Of a DNA stretch of 64,000 nt, positions 41,175-48,991 are shown piece by piece. Both the position numbers and the translations under genes were made by a program. This DNA is from Catenuloplanes niger (GTDB taxonomy: Bacteria > Actinomycetota > Actinomycetes > Mycobacteriales > Micromonosporaceae): assembly GCF_031458255.1 (NCBI RefSeq), contig NZ_JAVDYC010000001.1, positions 2,427,001 to 2,491,000 of the forward strand, given 5' to 3'. Numbering within the stretch: the stretch's first letter is position 1; each line of letters starts with the position of its first letter. Under the pieces are notes generated by a model that saw only the letters and a list, made by a program, of their open reading frames with translations, was not told the origin of the DNA and ran no database searches.

Positions 41175-42188
41175 TTACGCGGACTCGCGGACGATCAGTT
41201 CGGTGGGGAGCAGGACCGCGGGGCTGACCGGCTCGCCGGCCAGGATGATGAGCATCTGGCGGGCCAGCTGGCGGCCGAGGTCGACGATCGGCTGGCGGAC
41301 GGTGGTCAGCGGTGGGTCGGTGAACTGGGCGATCTCGATGTCGTCGAAGCCGACCACGGCGACGTCGTCGGGGACGCGGCGGCCGGAGGCGCGCAGCGTG
41401 CGGAGCGCGCCGTGGGCCATCAGGTCGGAGGCGATGAAGACGGCGTCGAGGTCGGGGTCGGCGTCGAGCAGCGTGCGCATGGCGGCGGCGCCGGACTCGC
41501 GGGTGAAGTCGCCGTAGGCGACCCGCGGGAGCTGGCCGTCGGCCTCGACGGCGTCGCGGTACGCGGTGAGCCGGTCGACGCCGGCGATCATGTCCTGCGG
41601 GCCGGCGATGGTGGCGATCCGCCGGCGGCCGGCGGCGAGCAGGTGGCGCATGGCCGAGGAGACGCCGGCGATGTGGTCGACGTCGACATACGGCACGCCG
41701 CCGTGGTTCTGCATGGGACGGCCGCTGCACACGACCGGGATGCCGAGCCCGGACAACGCGGCCGGGAGCGGGTCGGCGCCGTGCATCGAGGCGAACATGA
41801 CGCCGTCGACGTGGCCGGCCATCGCGTAGCGCTCGACGCGGCTGTGGCCGGCGGTGGAGCCGGCCAGCATCAGCACCAGCTGACGGTCCGCGGCCTCCAG
41901 CTCCTGGCTGACGCCGCGGATGATGCCGGGGAAGAACTGGTCGTCGGAGAAGACGCGGTTGGGCATCTCCGGCAGGATCAGCGCGATCGAGTCGGTGCGC
42001 TGGGTGACCAGGCTGCGGGCCGCCTGGTTGGGCACGTAACCCATCTCCCGGACGGCGATCCTGACCTTCTCCTGGATGTCCTCGGCGACCGTGGTGGAAC
42101 CGTTGACGACCCGGGACACGGTGGCCCTCGACACGCCCGCCCGCCGGGCCACGGCCTCCAACGTGGGACGCTCCCGAGCCGCCGTCAC
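41175..42188 (-). CDS. LacI-family regulator beside the GH81 glucanase
   Basis: A 337-residue protein from GTG 42188. The N-terminal LacI HTH and hinge are intact (PTLEAVARRAGVSRATVSRV, VAEDIQEKVRIAVREMGYVP), followed by a periplasmic-binding-like sensor domain (IALILPEMPNRVFSDDQFFP, GRPMQNHGGVPYVDVDHIAG, VAVVGFDDIEIAQFTDPPLT). It lies downstream of and on the same strand as the GH81 gene. LacI-type palindromes occur in front of both, so it probably represses the glucanase until a glucan oligosaccharide is present. Confidence 0.92.
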   Translation of the reverse strand: MTAARERPTLEAVARRAGVSRATVSRVVNGSTTVAEDIQEKVRIAVREMGYVPNQAARSLVTQRTDSIALILPEMPNRVFSDDQFFPGIIRGVSQELEAADRQLVLMLAGSTAGHSRVERYAMAGHVDGVMFASMHGADPLPAALSGLGIPVVCSGRPMQNHGGVPYVDVDHIAGVSSAMRHLLAAGRRRIATIAGPQDMIAGVDRLTAYRDAVEADGQLPRVAYGDFTRESGAAAMRTLLDADPDLDAVFIASDLMAHGALRTLRASGRRVPDDVAVVGFDDIEIAQFTDPPLTTVRQPIVDLGRQLARQMLIILAGEPVSPAVLLPTELIVRESA

Positions 42189-42211
42189 GTGCGCACCCGC
42201 TCTCTGGGAAA

Positions 42212-42223
42212 GGAATCGTTTCC
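42212..42223. promoter_or_regulatory. LacI-type operator upstream of the LacI gene
   Basis: GGAATCGTTTCC, an imperfect palindrome with the central CG typical of LacI-family operators, lies 24 nt upstream of the GTG. Autoregulation is inferred. Confidence 0.5.
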
Positions 42224-42303
42224 GCGCTGCCCGTGCAGCCTACCGGCCCGGCGCTCGCGCGGAGGTCCCGCCGGGGCGCGCCCGGCGGGACCTCGGGACA
42301 ACC

Positions 42304-45192
42304 TCAGGACAGCGGCAACCGGATGATCGACTGGTTGCCGACGCCGAGCGTGGTGGCGCCGTTGCCGATCGCGTTCCACACCTCGACCCTGATCGTGCCG
42401 TTGCGCAGGTTGCCGAGCGTGCCGGCGGACGACGCCAGGCCGGCCGCCTGCGTGTAGTGCTCGTATCCGCCGACCGGGTCGGTGGCGAAGTACCGGTAGG
42501 TCTCCACCCGGTCGAACGAGCCGTCGCCGGTGAGGTCGTAGGAGACCCGCACCTGCGTGCCGTTGCCGACGTTCGGGCCGGCGTCCACGAACAGATCGAA
42601 AGCGGTGCTGCCGCCGGTGTACGTATTGGTGACGCCGGTCGCGGTGAACGTGACCGGGTTCCGCGGCGTGCCGTCGTAGTTGCCGCCGCCGGCCGAGCCG
42701 ACCGACACCGTGCCGGTGCCCGCGGCGGTGCCGCTGAGCCCACCGCCGGAGATCAGGTACCGGTTGGCCGCGCCCGCGGGCGGCGGCGTGGTCGGCGGCG
42801 GCGTGGTCGGGCCGCCGGTGGTCGGCTGCGGGGTGCCGCCCCCGCCGCTGCCACCGGTCCACGACCAGGCGCCGGTGGTCACGGTCCGCCCGGCCGGCAC
42901 CGTGATCGTCGTACCGGTGGAGAAGGTGACCGTGATCGGGCTGGAGTTGATGTTCGACGCCACGTACGTGCGCGCCCCGTTCTTGACGAACGTCGCGGTC
43001 AGCGGGTGGTTCGCGGAGACGGACGTGTCCACCGTGCCGAGCGCGGACAGGCTGCGCAGCCAGTGGAACGTGTGCGCCTTGCTCTCCCCCTCCTCCGACG
43101 TGAAGCCGCTGTTCGCCCGGAAGTTCGCCAGTGCCGTGTCCGGGCTGCCGAGCGCCTGGAACTCCCAGAGGATGTCCTGCCACACGGTCGGCGGGCCGCC
43201 GTTGTTGCGGACCAGCTCCGCGTAGTTGGTGTTCACGTAGGACGGCTGGTAGCCCAGGTAGAGGTGCCCACCGGTGATCGGCAGCATGTTGATGCCCTGG
43301 ATCATCTCCGGCTCCGCGCTGAACCAGGTGGCGTACGCGCCGCCGCTGCCCCAGACCATGCCGACCGTGCTGTGCCCGAACGCGGCCGGGAAGTTCGTGT
43401 CCGACGAGTCGAACCAGTACTCCTGGATCGCGGCCGCCTGCGTGGTGTAGAGGAACACGCCCGCGTCGCGGACCGCGGTGTTGCCGGTGACCTGACCCCA
43501 CTGGATCAGCGCGCCGGCGAAGTTCATGCCCTCGGAGCTGGACTCCTGGTTGTTGCCGGAGCCGAACGAGCCGTGCCCGGACGCCCAGTCGTGCCCCGCG
43601 TAGATGTCGAAGTCGCGCAGGTACGGGAAGCGGGTGTCGTTCCGGTCGTAGTTGTTCGCGTCCCGGATCAACAGGTCGATCATGCCGCCGTACTGGCCGG
43701 AGGACGCCCACGCCGGCTCGAACCGGGCGAGCGTCGCCGCAGCCGCGACGTAGTACCCGTAGTGGAAGTGGTGGTCGTTGAGCTCCTGGTCGGAGCCGTA
43801 CGACGCGGGGTAGCCGATCAGCGTGCCCCAGTTCGCGTTGTAGTAGAACAGCGACTGGCTCTCGCCGGACGACGCGGTCAGCCAGTTGGTCAGCCGGGAC
43901 TTGATCGCGGCGAGCGCGCTGTTGCGCACCGCCGTGTTGCCCACCTGGTCCGCGATCTCCGCGATCCGGGCCGCGCGGCCGAGGCCCTTGCCGGTCCAGT
44001 ACGTGTCCGGCCCGCGGTTGTCCTCCGGGTTCGCCTGCGTTGCGGCGAGGTAGCTGTTCAGCGTGGTCAGGTCCGCACCGGAGTTCGCCACGCCGGGCAC
44101 CTCGGGCAGGACGCCGCGGAACGTCATCGCGGTCCGGAAGCTCGCCGCGCCGGTGAGCACCTTCATCGCGCCGCGCGCGGAGACGTAGGTGTCCGTGATC
44201 GGCGTCGACCCACTCAGGTACTTCCACTGGTGCGGGTAGAGCGCGACCACGGTCCCGCTCGCGCTGCCCTCCCGCGCCGTGGTGGTGAACGCGTACGTGG
44301 TGCTCAGCGCGTTGTTGCCGCCCGGGTTGTAACTGTACGAGATCCGGGTGCCGGTCACGTGCGCGTGCGCGTAGGTGCCGTAGCCGCTCGCCAGCGACTG
44401 CTTCGCGGCGGTGGACGTGGACGACGTGGTCGGCAGCACCGCCACCGAGAAGTAGCCGCGGCCGGCCAGCGACGACGTGATCGACGTGCCGCTCACCGTC
44501 CAGGTCGCGCCGGACGGCGCGTACGCCACGTAGTCGCTGCCACCGGCCGTGAAGCCGAGGACGTTACCGCCGTTCGACCACACGCTCGGCGTGCCGGCCG
44601 TGGTCAGCTGCGCGTTGCCGCCGGTGACCTGGAAGTACGCGAACGGCAGCCCGTGCCCGATGGTGGCCTTGAGCGTGCGCGCGCCGTCGCTCCAGTACGG
44701 GGTGACGGTCCAGTCGCTCCAGCCGTCCACCTTGACGTCCGGCGAGTTCAGCCCGGCCACCCCGACCTGCAGGTCCTGCTGGTAGTGGTAGTGGTACTCG
44801 CCCACGCCGGTCGCGGTGCCGCTGATCGACGGCGTGGTGGTGTAGGACATGCCGAGCCCGCCGGAGAACGTGTCGAACGAGAGCGGGTGTGCGTGCAGCG
44901 GCTCGCTGTAGGCGCAGTCGGTGCGCTTGAACAGCAGCGACGACCACCAGTCGTTGGTGGGCACGGCCCCGGACGGCGCGTTGCCGGTCACGTACTGCCG
45001 GGGGTTCGTGGTGAGCGAGCCGCAGCCGTTCGGCAGCGCCGCGCCGGCCGGGGGCGTCTCGGTGTAGCTGCCGGCGCCGACCACCGCGGCGTCCGCGTTC
45101 GTGGCGACCACGAACGTGAGCATGCCGGACATGAGCGCGAGGGCGGCACCGGCGGCTATCGACCGCCGGCCGGGTCTCTTCTGGACGGGCAT
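42304..45192 (-). CDS. Secreted GH81 endo-beta-1,3-glucanase with C-terminal carbohydrate-binding domain
   Basis: A 962-residue secreted enzyme from ATG 45192 (AGGAAGAGG site); the signal peptide ends near residue 37 (ATNADAA). GH81 motifs are clear: PTNDWWSSLLFK, YNANWGTLIGYP, ELNDHHFHYGYYV (catalytic Asp candidate) and NQESSSEGMNFAGAL (Glu pair). A short beta domain and a Pro/Thr linker follow, then a C-terminal module (RYLISGGGLSGTAAG to the end, about residues 825-962) like the CBM56-type glucan-binding domains of GH81 enzymes. It would attack fungal-wall beta-1,3-glucan. LacI-type operators lie upstream. Confidence 0.93.
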   Translation of the reverse strand: MPVQKRPGRRSIAAGAALALMSGMLTFVVATNADAAVVGAGSYTETPPAGAALPNGCGSLTTNPRQYVTGNAPSGAVPTNDWWSSLLFKRTDCAYSEPLHAHPLSFDTFSGGLGMSYTTTPSISGTATGVGEYHYHYQQDLQVGVAGLNSPDVKVDGWSDWTVTPYWSDGARTLKATIGHGLPFAYFQVTGGNAQLTTAGTPSVWSNGGNVLGFTAGGSDYVAYAPSGATWTVSGTSITSSLAGRGYFSVAVLPTTSSTSTAAKQSLASGYGTYAHAHVTGTRISYSYNPGGNNALSTTYAFTTTAREGSASGTVVALYPHQWKYLSGSTPITDTYVSARGAMKVLTGAASFRTAMTFRGVLPEVPGVANSGADLTTLNSYLAATQANPEDNRGPDTYWTGKGLGRAARIAEIADQVGNTAVRNSALAAIKSRLTNWLTASSGESQSLFYYNANWGTLIGYPASYGSDQELNDHHFHYGYYVAAAATLARFEPAWASSGQYGGMIDLLIRDANNYDRNDTRFPYLRDFDIYAGHDWASGHGSFGSGNNQESSSEGMNFAGALIQWGQVTGNTAVRDAGVFLYTTQAAAIQEYWFDSSDTNFPAAFGHSTVGMVWGSGGAYATWFSAEPEMIQGINMLPITGGHLYLGYQPSYVNTNYAELVRNNGGPPTVWQDILWEFQALGSPDTALANFRANSGFTSEEGESKAHTFHWLRSLSALGTVDTSVSANHPLTATFVKNGARTYVASNINSSPITVTFSTGTTITVPAGRTVTTGAWSWTGGSGGGGTPQPTTGGPTTPPPTTPPPAGAANRYLISGGGLSGTAAGTGTVSVGSAGGGNYDGTPRNPVTFTATGVTNTYTGGSTAFDLFVDAGPNVGNGTQVRVSYDLTGDGSFDRVETYRYFATDPVGGYEHYTQAAGLASSAGTLGNLRNGTIRVEVWNAIGNGATTLGVGNQSIIRLPLS

Positions 45193-45243
45193 GGTGCACC
45201 TCTTCCTGGGCGGGCGACCGGGGAGCGCCGGTGCCACGCTCTC

Positions 45244-45257
45244 TGAGAGCGCTTTCA
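45244..45257. promoter_or_regulatory. LacI-type operator upstream of GH81 gene, site 1
   Basis: TGAGAGCGCTTTCA matches the AGCGCT-centred palindromes bound by CebR-like LacI regulators of polysaccharide genes (Streptomyces CebR box TGGGAGCGCTCCCA). It lies 52 nt before the GH81 ATG. Confidence 0.6.
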
Positions 45258-45299
45258 CGGGGTGCGCACAAGAGTGACGGTCATCGCTGCCTCTGTCAA

Positions 45300-45311
45300 G
45301 AGAGCGCTCTC
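45300..45311. promoter_or_regulatory. LacI-type operator, site 2 (between GH81 and lipoprotein genes)
   Basis: GAGAGCGCTCTC is a perfect 12-bp palindrome with the same AGCGCT core as site 1. It is about 55 bp from site 1 (centre to centre), and 56 nt upstream of the lipoprotein GTG, so it could affect both divergent genes. Confidence 0.6.
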
Positions 45312-45366
45312 AACGTTGTGCATCGCCAAACTTCGATATGGTGGACGCCGTCGAAAGGGGGCGCGC

Positions 45367-46137
45367 GTGCGCAGCCGTACCGTCGCGGGTCTTGCTCTGG
45401 CCCTTGTCCTGTCCGGATGTTCCGGCGAGCCGGATCCCGCCGCCACCGAGGACCCCGCCCGGCAGGCCGCGCTGACCGCGCTCGCCCGCTCCGACGACCA
45501 CCTGCAGACCGAGAGCTTCACGGTGGAGGTGACGTCCGGCGACGCGATGCGCACCACGAGCCGGATGGACGTGCCGAACCGGCGCGCGGAGTCCGCGCTG
45601 CGCCAGGCGACCGGCGAGGAGCAGTCGATGACGGTACGCACGCGGCTGCTCGGCGACGCGGTCTTCATGCAGATCGACGGCGTGCCGATCCCGGGCGTGG
45701 ACGCCGCCCGCTGGATGCGCATCGACCCGGCGCGGATCCCGCCTGGCCGGGAGGTCAGCTTCGCACCCGGCCGCAACGACGCGGGCGGCGCCGACCGGGT
45801 GCTCGCCGCGATCACGGACGCGAACCGGCTGCCGGACGGCCGCTACAAGGGCACGCTCGACCTCGCCCAGGTCGGCACCGGCACCGGCCTGTCGTTCAGC
45901 ACCTCGGACATCGCCGGCCTCGGCGACGCGGCCCGCGCGGTGCCGTTCCTGGCCACGCTGGACGAGCGCGGCCGCCTCACTCACCTGCAGATCGACCTGC
46001 CCGCGATCACCGCCGGCAAGGCCCCGATGGTGGAGACCCGCTACTCCGCCTTCGGTGAGCCGTTCGAGGTGGCCACGCCCCCGGCCGGCCAGACGGTCAC
46101 GCCACCGGACTCGGTCTATCAGTACTTCGGGCGATGA
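45367..46137 (+). CDS. Lipoprotein of the LppX/LprG-like fold
   Basis: A 256-residue lipoprotein from GTG 45367 after GAAAGGGGG. The signal peptide ends in a lipobox (LVLSGC, Cys18). The mature part has the pattern of actinobacterial LppX_LprAFG-like or related proteins (TESFTVEVTSGDAMRTTSRM, FMQIDGVPIPGVDAARWMRI, APMVETRYSAFGEP). Related proteins carry lipids or act as envelope lipoproteins. It is divergent from the GH81 gene and shares its operator region. Confidence 0.75.
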   Translation: MRSRTVAGLALALVLSGCSGEPDPAATEDPARQAALTALARSDDHLQTESFTVEVTSGDAMRTTSRMDVPNRRAESALRQATGEEQSMTVRTRLLGDAVFMQIDGVPIPGVDAARWMRIDPARIPPGREVSFAPGRNDAGGADRVLAAITDANRLPDGRYKGTLDLAQVGTGTGLSFSTSDIAGLGDAARAVPFLATLDERGRLTHLQIDLPAITAGKAPMVETRYSAFGEPFEVATPPAGQTVTPPDSVYQYFGR

Positions 46138-46235
46138 CCGGTCACCCACCCGGGCGACCAGCTTGAACGGCATCGGACTCGGCTCGAACACTGGACGTGA
46201 GTGAACCGGTGAGGGCGTGAGTGAGGGGTGCGGTC

Positions 46236-46325
46236 ATGGGATATGACGTGCCGGGCTGGCTGGGCTGGGTGATCGCGGGCGTGGGCCTGCTGGTGCTGAC
46301 GGCGAGCGCAATATTGCTCGCGTGA
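46236..46325 (+). CDS. 29-residue membrane microprotein
   Basis: A short ORF starting with ATG behind GAGGGG encodes MGYDVPGWLGWV, a continuous hydrophobic stretch (IAGVGLLVLTASAILL) and a final Ala before TGA. It is one predicted membrane helix with almost no tails. It sits in the 216-nt gap between the lipoprotein and the DUF gene, all on the plus strand. Good codon third positions and a ribosome site support it, but nothing confirms translation. Confidence 0.5.
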   Translation: MGYDVPGWLGWVIAGVGLLVLTASAILLA

Positions 46326-46353
46326 GGTTGCGGCCGTGGGTCATCATCATCGG

Positions 46354-47088
46354 GTGACCACGCTCAGCCAGATCATCGCGATCACCAAGGGAGTCAAGGC
46401 GCAGAGCCTGCGCGACTTCACCGACGCGCACCGCAACACGCAGAAGGCACCGCTGCTGTCCGGCATCTCCCGGAAGTACCGGCCGAAGGACGAGGAGGGC
46501 GAGCAGCTGCCGCCCGAGTCGACCCGCGTGCAGCTCTCCGCGGAGGACGTGCTGGCCGACACCGCGAAGACGCTGACCCGGCTCTTCGATCTGGTGCTGA
46601 CGCAGGACACGGCGAACACGGTGGCCAAGGCGGACGTGGTGGTCGACGGGCGCACGCTGCTGCGCGACGTGCCGGTGACCTACCTGCTCTTCCTGGAGAA
46701 GCAGCTGGCCGACCTGCACACGTTCGTGGACAAGCTGCCCGTGCTGGACCCGGCGGAGAGCTGGTCGTTCAGCCCGGAGATCGGGGCGTACGCGTCCGAC
46801 CCGGTGGAGACGGTGCGCAGCCGCAAGGTGATGCGCAACCACGTCAAGGCCGAGGCGACCAAGGAGCACCCGGCGCAGGTCGAGGTGTACACGGAGGACC
46901 AGCCGGTCGGCTACTGGACGACCGTGAAGCTCTCCGGCGCGCTGCCCGCGACCCGGGTCAAGGAGCTGCGCGAGCGCGTGCAGCGGTTGCAGCAGGCGGT
47001 CAAGTTCGCCCGCGAGCAGGCCAACACGTTCGAGGTGACCGACGTGAAGGCCGGGGAGGCCGTCTTCGGCTACCTGTTCGCACGGTAG
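46354..47088 (+). CDS. Conserved actinobacterial protein of unknown function (DUF7873-like)
   Basis: About 244 residues from GTG 46354; another GTG at 46336 is possible but gives a His-rich extension. The N-terminus TTLSQIIAITKGVKAQSLRDF and the central block LLRDVPVTYLLFLEKQL followed by FVDKLPVLDPAESW are typical of a widespread actinobacterial family. It is helical with charged segments and no membrane or catalytic motif. It is followed by terminator-like hairpins and the tRNA-like region. Function unknown. Confidence 0.75.
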   Translation: MTTLSQIIAITKGVKAQSLRDFTDAHRNTQKAPLLSGISRKYRPKDEEGEQLPPESTRVQLSAEDVLADTAKTLTRLFDLVLTQDTANTVAKADVVVDGRTLLRDVPVTYLLFLEKQLADLHTFVDKLPVLDPAESWSFSPEIGAYASDPVETVRSRKVMRNHVKAEATKEHPAQVEVYTEDQPVGYWTTVKLSGALPATRVKELRERVQRLQQAVKFAREQANTFEVTDVKAGEAVFGYLFAR

Positions 47089-47100
47089 ATTCCAGGGACT

Positions 47101-47143
47101 CCCCGCTGTGGAGCGGCGGGGTGGGGTGCCCAGAGCGGCACCC
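47101..47143 (+). terminator. Two hairpins after the DUF gene
   Basis: CCCCGC...GCGGGG-type pairing at 47101-47121 is followed by a perfect 7-bp hairpin, GGGTGCC-CAGAGC-GGCACCC (47124-47143). They start 12 nt after the stop. They may terminate the upstream gene or form the 5' cap of the structured RNA that follows. Confidence 0.45.
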
Positions 47144-47148
47144 AGCAA

Positions 47149-47297
47149 GCTGAGACTGAACGGATCAGGCTGAAACGCTGCGACGGTGACAGTGAAGGTT
47201 CGACTCCTTCCCCCGCGACAGACCACCGCGGGGTAGCCCAACTGGTAGAGGCAGCCCGAGGGCAACGTCAAGCTCAGACTCTTGCTCCAGGCTCAGC
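47149..47297 (+). tRNA. Permuted tRNA-like element 1 (3' half before 5' half)
   Basis: A complete T arm GAAGG-TTCGACT-CCTTC (47194-47210) is followed by acceptor strand CCCCGCG (47211-47217) and A-CA, then a 6-nt linker, then CGCGGGG (47227-47233), which pairs 7/7 with it. Directly after come TA and a D arm (GCC-CAACTGGTAGA-GGC, 47236-47252). So the 3' half precedes the 5' half. The flanks close it: 47149-47158 pairs with 47288-47297 (9 of 10), 47167-47173 with 47274-47280 (6 of 7) and 47182-47185 with 47266-47269. The anticodon cannot be assigned securely; CTCAGAC at 47273-47279 would suggest CAG (Leu). It may be a functional permuted tRNA, a pseudo-tRNA or a regulatory mimic. Confidence 0.6.
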
Positions 47298-47327
47298 ATT
47301 CGCCACCGATCGCCAGATCGAACGGTC

Positions 47328-47426
47328 GCGGAGTGACGCCACGTGATACCGGTTCGAGTCCGGTTCGCGCCTCCAACACGGCGCGGTAGCTCAATGGCAG
47401 AGCGCGATGGCTTTAGCCTCATCCGC
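47328..47426 (+). tRNA. Permuted tRNA-like element 2 (3' half before 5' half, CCA encoded)
   Basis: T arm ACCGG-TTCGAGT-CCGGT (47348-47364), acceptor strand TCGCGCC (47365-47371), discriminator T and CCA (47373-47375), a 4-nt linker ACAC, then acceptor strand GGCGCGG (47380-47386; 6 Watson-Crick pairs and one G-U), TA and D arm GCTC-AATGGCA-GAGC (47389-47403). TGGC (47408-47411) pairs with GCCA (47338-47341) as anticodon stem; the following TTTAG would make anticodon UAG (Leu) if joined to AC at 47336-47337. Outside it, 47328-47336 pairs with 47419-47426 (8 bp, one bulge). Two extra bases lie between the D arm and anticodon stem. A local hairpin GATG...CATC is an alternative. Confidence 0.65.
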
Positions 47427-47472
47427 GGCCTTAAACGCCACTGGCGTGCGCAATTGGGTGGTCAACGTGGGG

Positions 47473-47496
47473 GCCCCGGGTAGGGTAACCCGGGGC
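47473..47496. terminator. Hairpin between the tRNA-like region and the cutinase gene
   Basis: A perfect 9-bp stem (GCCCCGGGT / ACCCGGGGC) with a 6-nt loop lies 10 nt beyond the cutinase stop. It can end both the plus-strand RNA and the minus-strand cutinase transcript. Confidence 0.75.
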
Positions 47497-47506
47497 TCCG
47501 CCATCT

Positions 47507-48166
47507 CTACAGCTGTCCGGCGGTGAAGCCGACCGCGTCGTCCCGGAAGCCGGCGTAGTTGATGTGCGCGGCCAGGCTGGTCCCCGACTGGCAGAACCGG
47601 TCGTTGCGGTTGCAGTACGACTGGATCCGGTCGGCGAACCCGTCCAGCGCGCCGGCGCCGCGCGGGAAGACGCCCTGCCGGGCGCCGTCCGTGACGTTGA
47701 AGTCCTCGCCGCGGGTGAACGTGGGATCGCCGAAGAGCAGCACAGACGCGACGTTGCCGGCCAGGTCGCCGTCGAGCCGGGTCAGCGTGTCGCCGACCAC
47801 GTCCGCACCCTGGGAGTAGCCCATCAGCACGATCCGCGTCTCCGGGCACTCGGCCGCGGTGGCCGCGATGTCCTCCTGGAGCTGCGTCACACCGGCCCGC
47901 ACGCTCGCCGCGTAGTTGAAGTTCGCGGGGTAGTCGAGCGCGGTGGTGCGTACCGTCTGGGGAAGTTCGCGGGTCATCTGCTGCGCCAGCGGCGTCAGGA
48001 CGACGCCGAGACCGGGGCGTTCCGTGGTGCCGCGCGCGCCGATGATCTCGACGTCGGCGCAGTCGTTCGCCGGTGCGGTCGCCGCGAACGCCATCGGTGC
48101 CGCGATCACTCCACCGCCGACGGCCAGCGCGCCCGCGAGGACCACGGCCAGCTTCTTGCCCTTCAT
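47507..48166 (-). CDS. Secreted cutinase-family esterase
   Basis: A 219-residue secreted serine esterase from ATG 48166. The signal peptide is residues 1-29 (KLAVVLAGALAVGG, cleaved near AFAA). The nucleophile Ser118 lies in VLMGYSQGADV. The later DRIQSYCNRNDRFC and SLAAHINYAGF supply the Asp and His region and the conserved Cys pair. Cutinases and their actinobacterial relatives cleave cutin or lipid esters. It is monocistronic, convergent with the tRNA-like region. Confidence 0.9.
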   Translation of the reverse strand: MKGKKLAVVLAGALAVGGGVIAAPMAFAATAPANDCADVEIIGARGTTERPGLGVVLTPLAQQMTRELPQTVRTTALDYPANFNYAASVRAGVTQLQEDIAATAAECPETRIVLMGYSQGADVVGDTLTRLDGDLAGNVASVLLFGDPTFTRGEDFNVTDGARQGVFPRGAGALDGFADRIQSYCNRNDRFCQSGTSLAAHINYAGFRDDAVGFTAGQL

Positions 48167-48334
48167 CCTGATCTCCCATCCACCGGAAGTTATGTGAGCG
48201 CCGGTGCACAAAGATTTACGGAGCGAGAGCAGGGCGAGGTTCACTCCGAACGGGTGATACTGCGGTTTTCCGCAGGTCGACTGGGCGGCCCACCCCATTC
48301 TGCGCGGGCTCCCGAATTCCTACGGTTAGTCACC

Positions 48335-48991
48335 ATGGCCATAACCAACGAACCGCCGATGGACGGGATCGCCGGCTGGGCGGTCTCGATCATGGAGACG
48401 CTCGGCGCACCCGGCGCCGGCCTCCTCATCGCGCTGGAGAACCTCTTCCCGCCGCTGCCCAGCGAGGTGATCCTGCCGCTCGCCGGGTTCGCCGCGTCGC
48501 GCGGCGACCTCAGCCTCGCCGCGGCGCTGTTCTGGACCACCGCCGGCTCCGTGATCGGCGCCGTGATCCTCTACTGGATCGGCGCGGCGATCGGGCGGGA
48601 CCGGCTCCGGGCCGTCGCCGACCGGCTCCCGCTGATCAAGCTCTCGGACATCGACCGGACCGAGGCGTGGTTCGCCAAGCACGGCGGCAAGGCGGTGTTC
48701 TTCGGGCGCATGATCCCGATCTTCCGCAGCCTGATCTCGGTGCCGGCCGGCGTACAGAAGATGAGCTTCGGCCTGTTCCTGCTCTACACCTCGCTGGGCA
48801 GCGCGATCTGGAACACCGTGTTCGTGGTCGCCGGCTACGTGCTGGGCGAGAACTGGCAGGTCGTCGAGGAGACCGTCGGCGTCTACTCCAAGGGCGTGCT
48901 GGCGGTGTGCGCGGTGATCGCGGTGGTGTTCGTGCTCTACCGCATCCGCAAGCACTACACCACCAGGACCCCTACTCGCCCAGGTATCTGA
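48335..48991 (+). CDS. DedA-family membrane protein
   Basis: A 218-residue membrane protein with about five hydrophobic segments. DedA hallmarks are ENLFPPLPSEVILPLAGF (about residues 34-51), GSVIGAVILYWIGAAIGRD, and FFGRMIPIFRSLISVPAGV with its conserved Arg residues. DedA proteins act as flippase-type or proton-coupled transporters in membrane-lipid homeostasis. Its end overlaps the opposing response-regulator gene by 20 nt. Confidence 0.93.
   Translation: MAITNEPPMDGIAGWAVSIMETLGAPGAGLLIALENLFPPLPSEVILPLAGFAASRGDLSLAAALFWTTAGSVIGAVILYWIGAAIGRDRLRAVADRLPLIKLSDIDRTEAWFAKHGGKAVFFGRMIPIFRSLISVPAGVQKMSFGLFLLYTSLGSAIWNTVFVVAGYVLGENWQVVEETVGVYSKGVLAVCAVIAVVFVLYRIRKHYTTRTPTRPGI

Noticed and set aside
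47120-47376. Two or three ordinary linear tRNA genes in a row
   Set aside because: In linear order the acceptor strands do not pair (CGCGGGG against TCGCGCC), the last 5' half has no T arm downstream and the first T arm has no matching 5' half upstream. Pairing works only in the permuted order.
47149-47426. A permuted tmRNA (ssrA)
   Set aside because: There is no tag-peptide reading frame or tmRNA-type acceptor and D region; the D arms are those of ordinary tRNAs, and actinomycetes use one-piece tmRNA.
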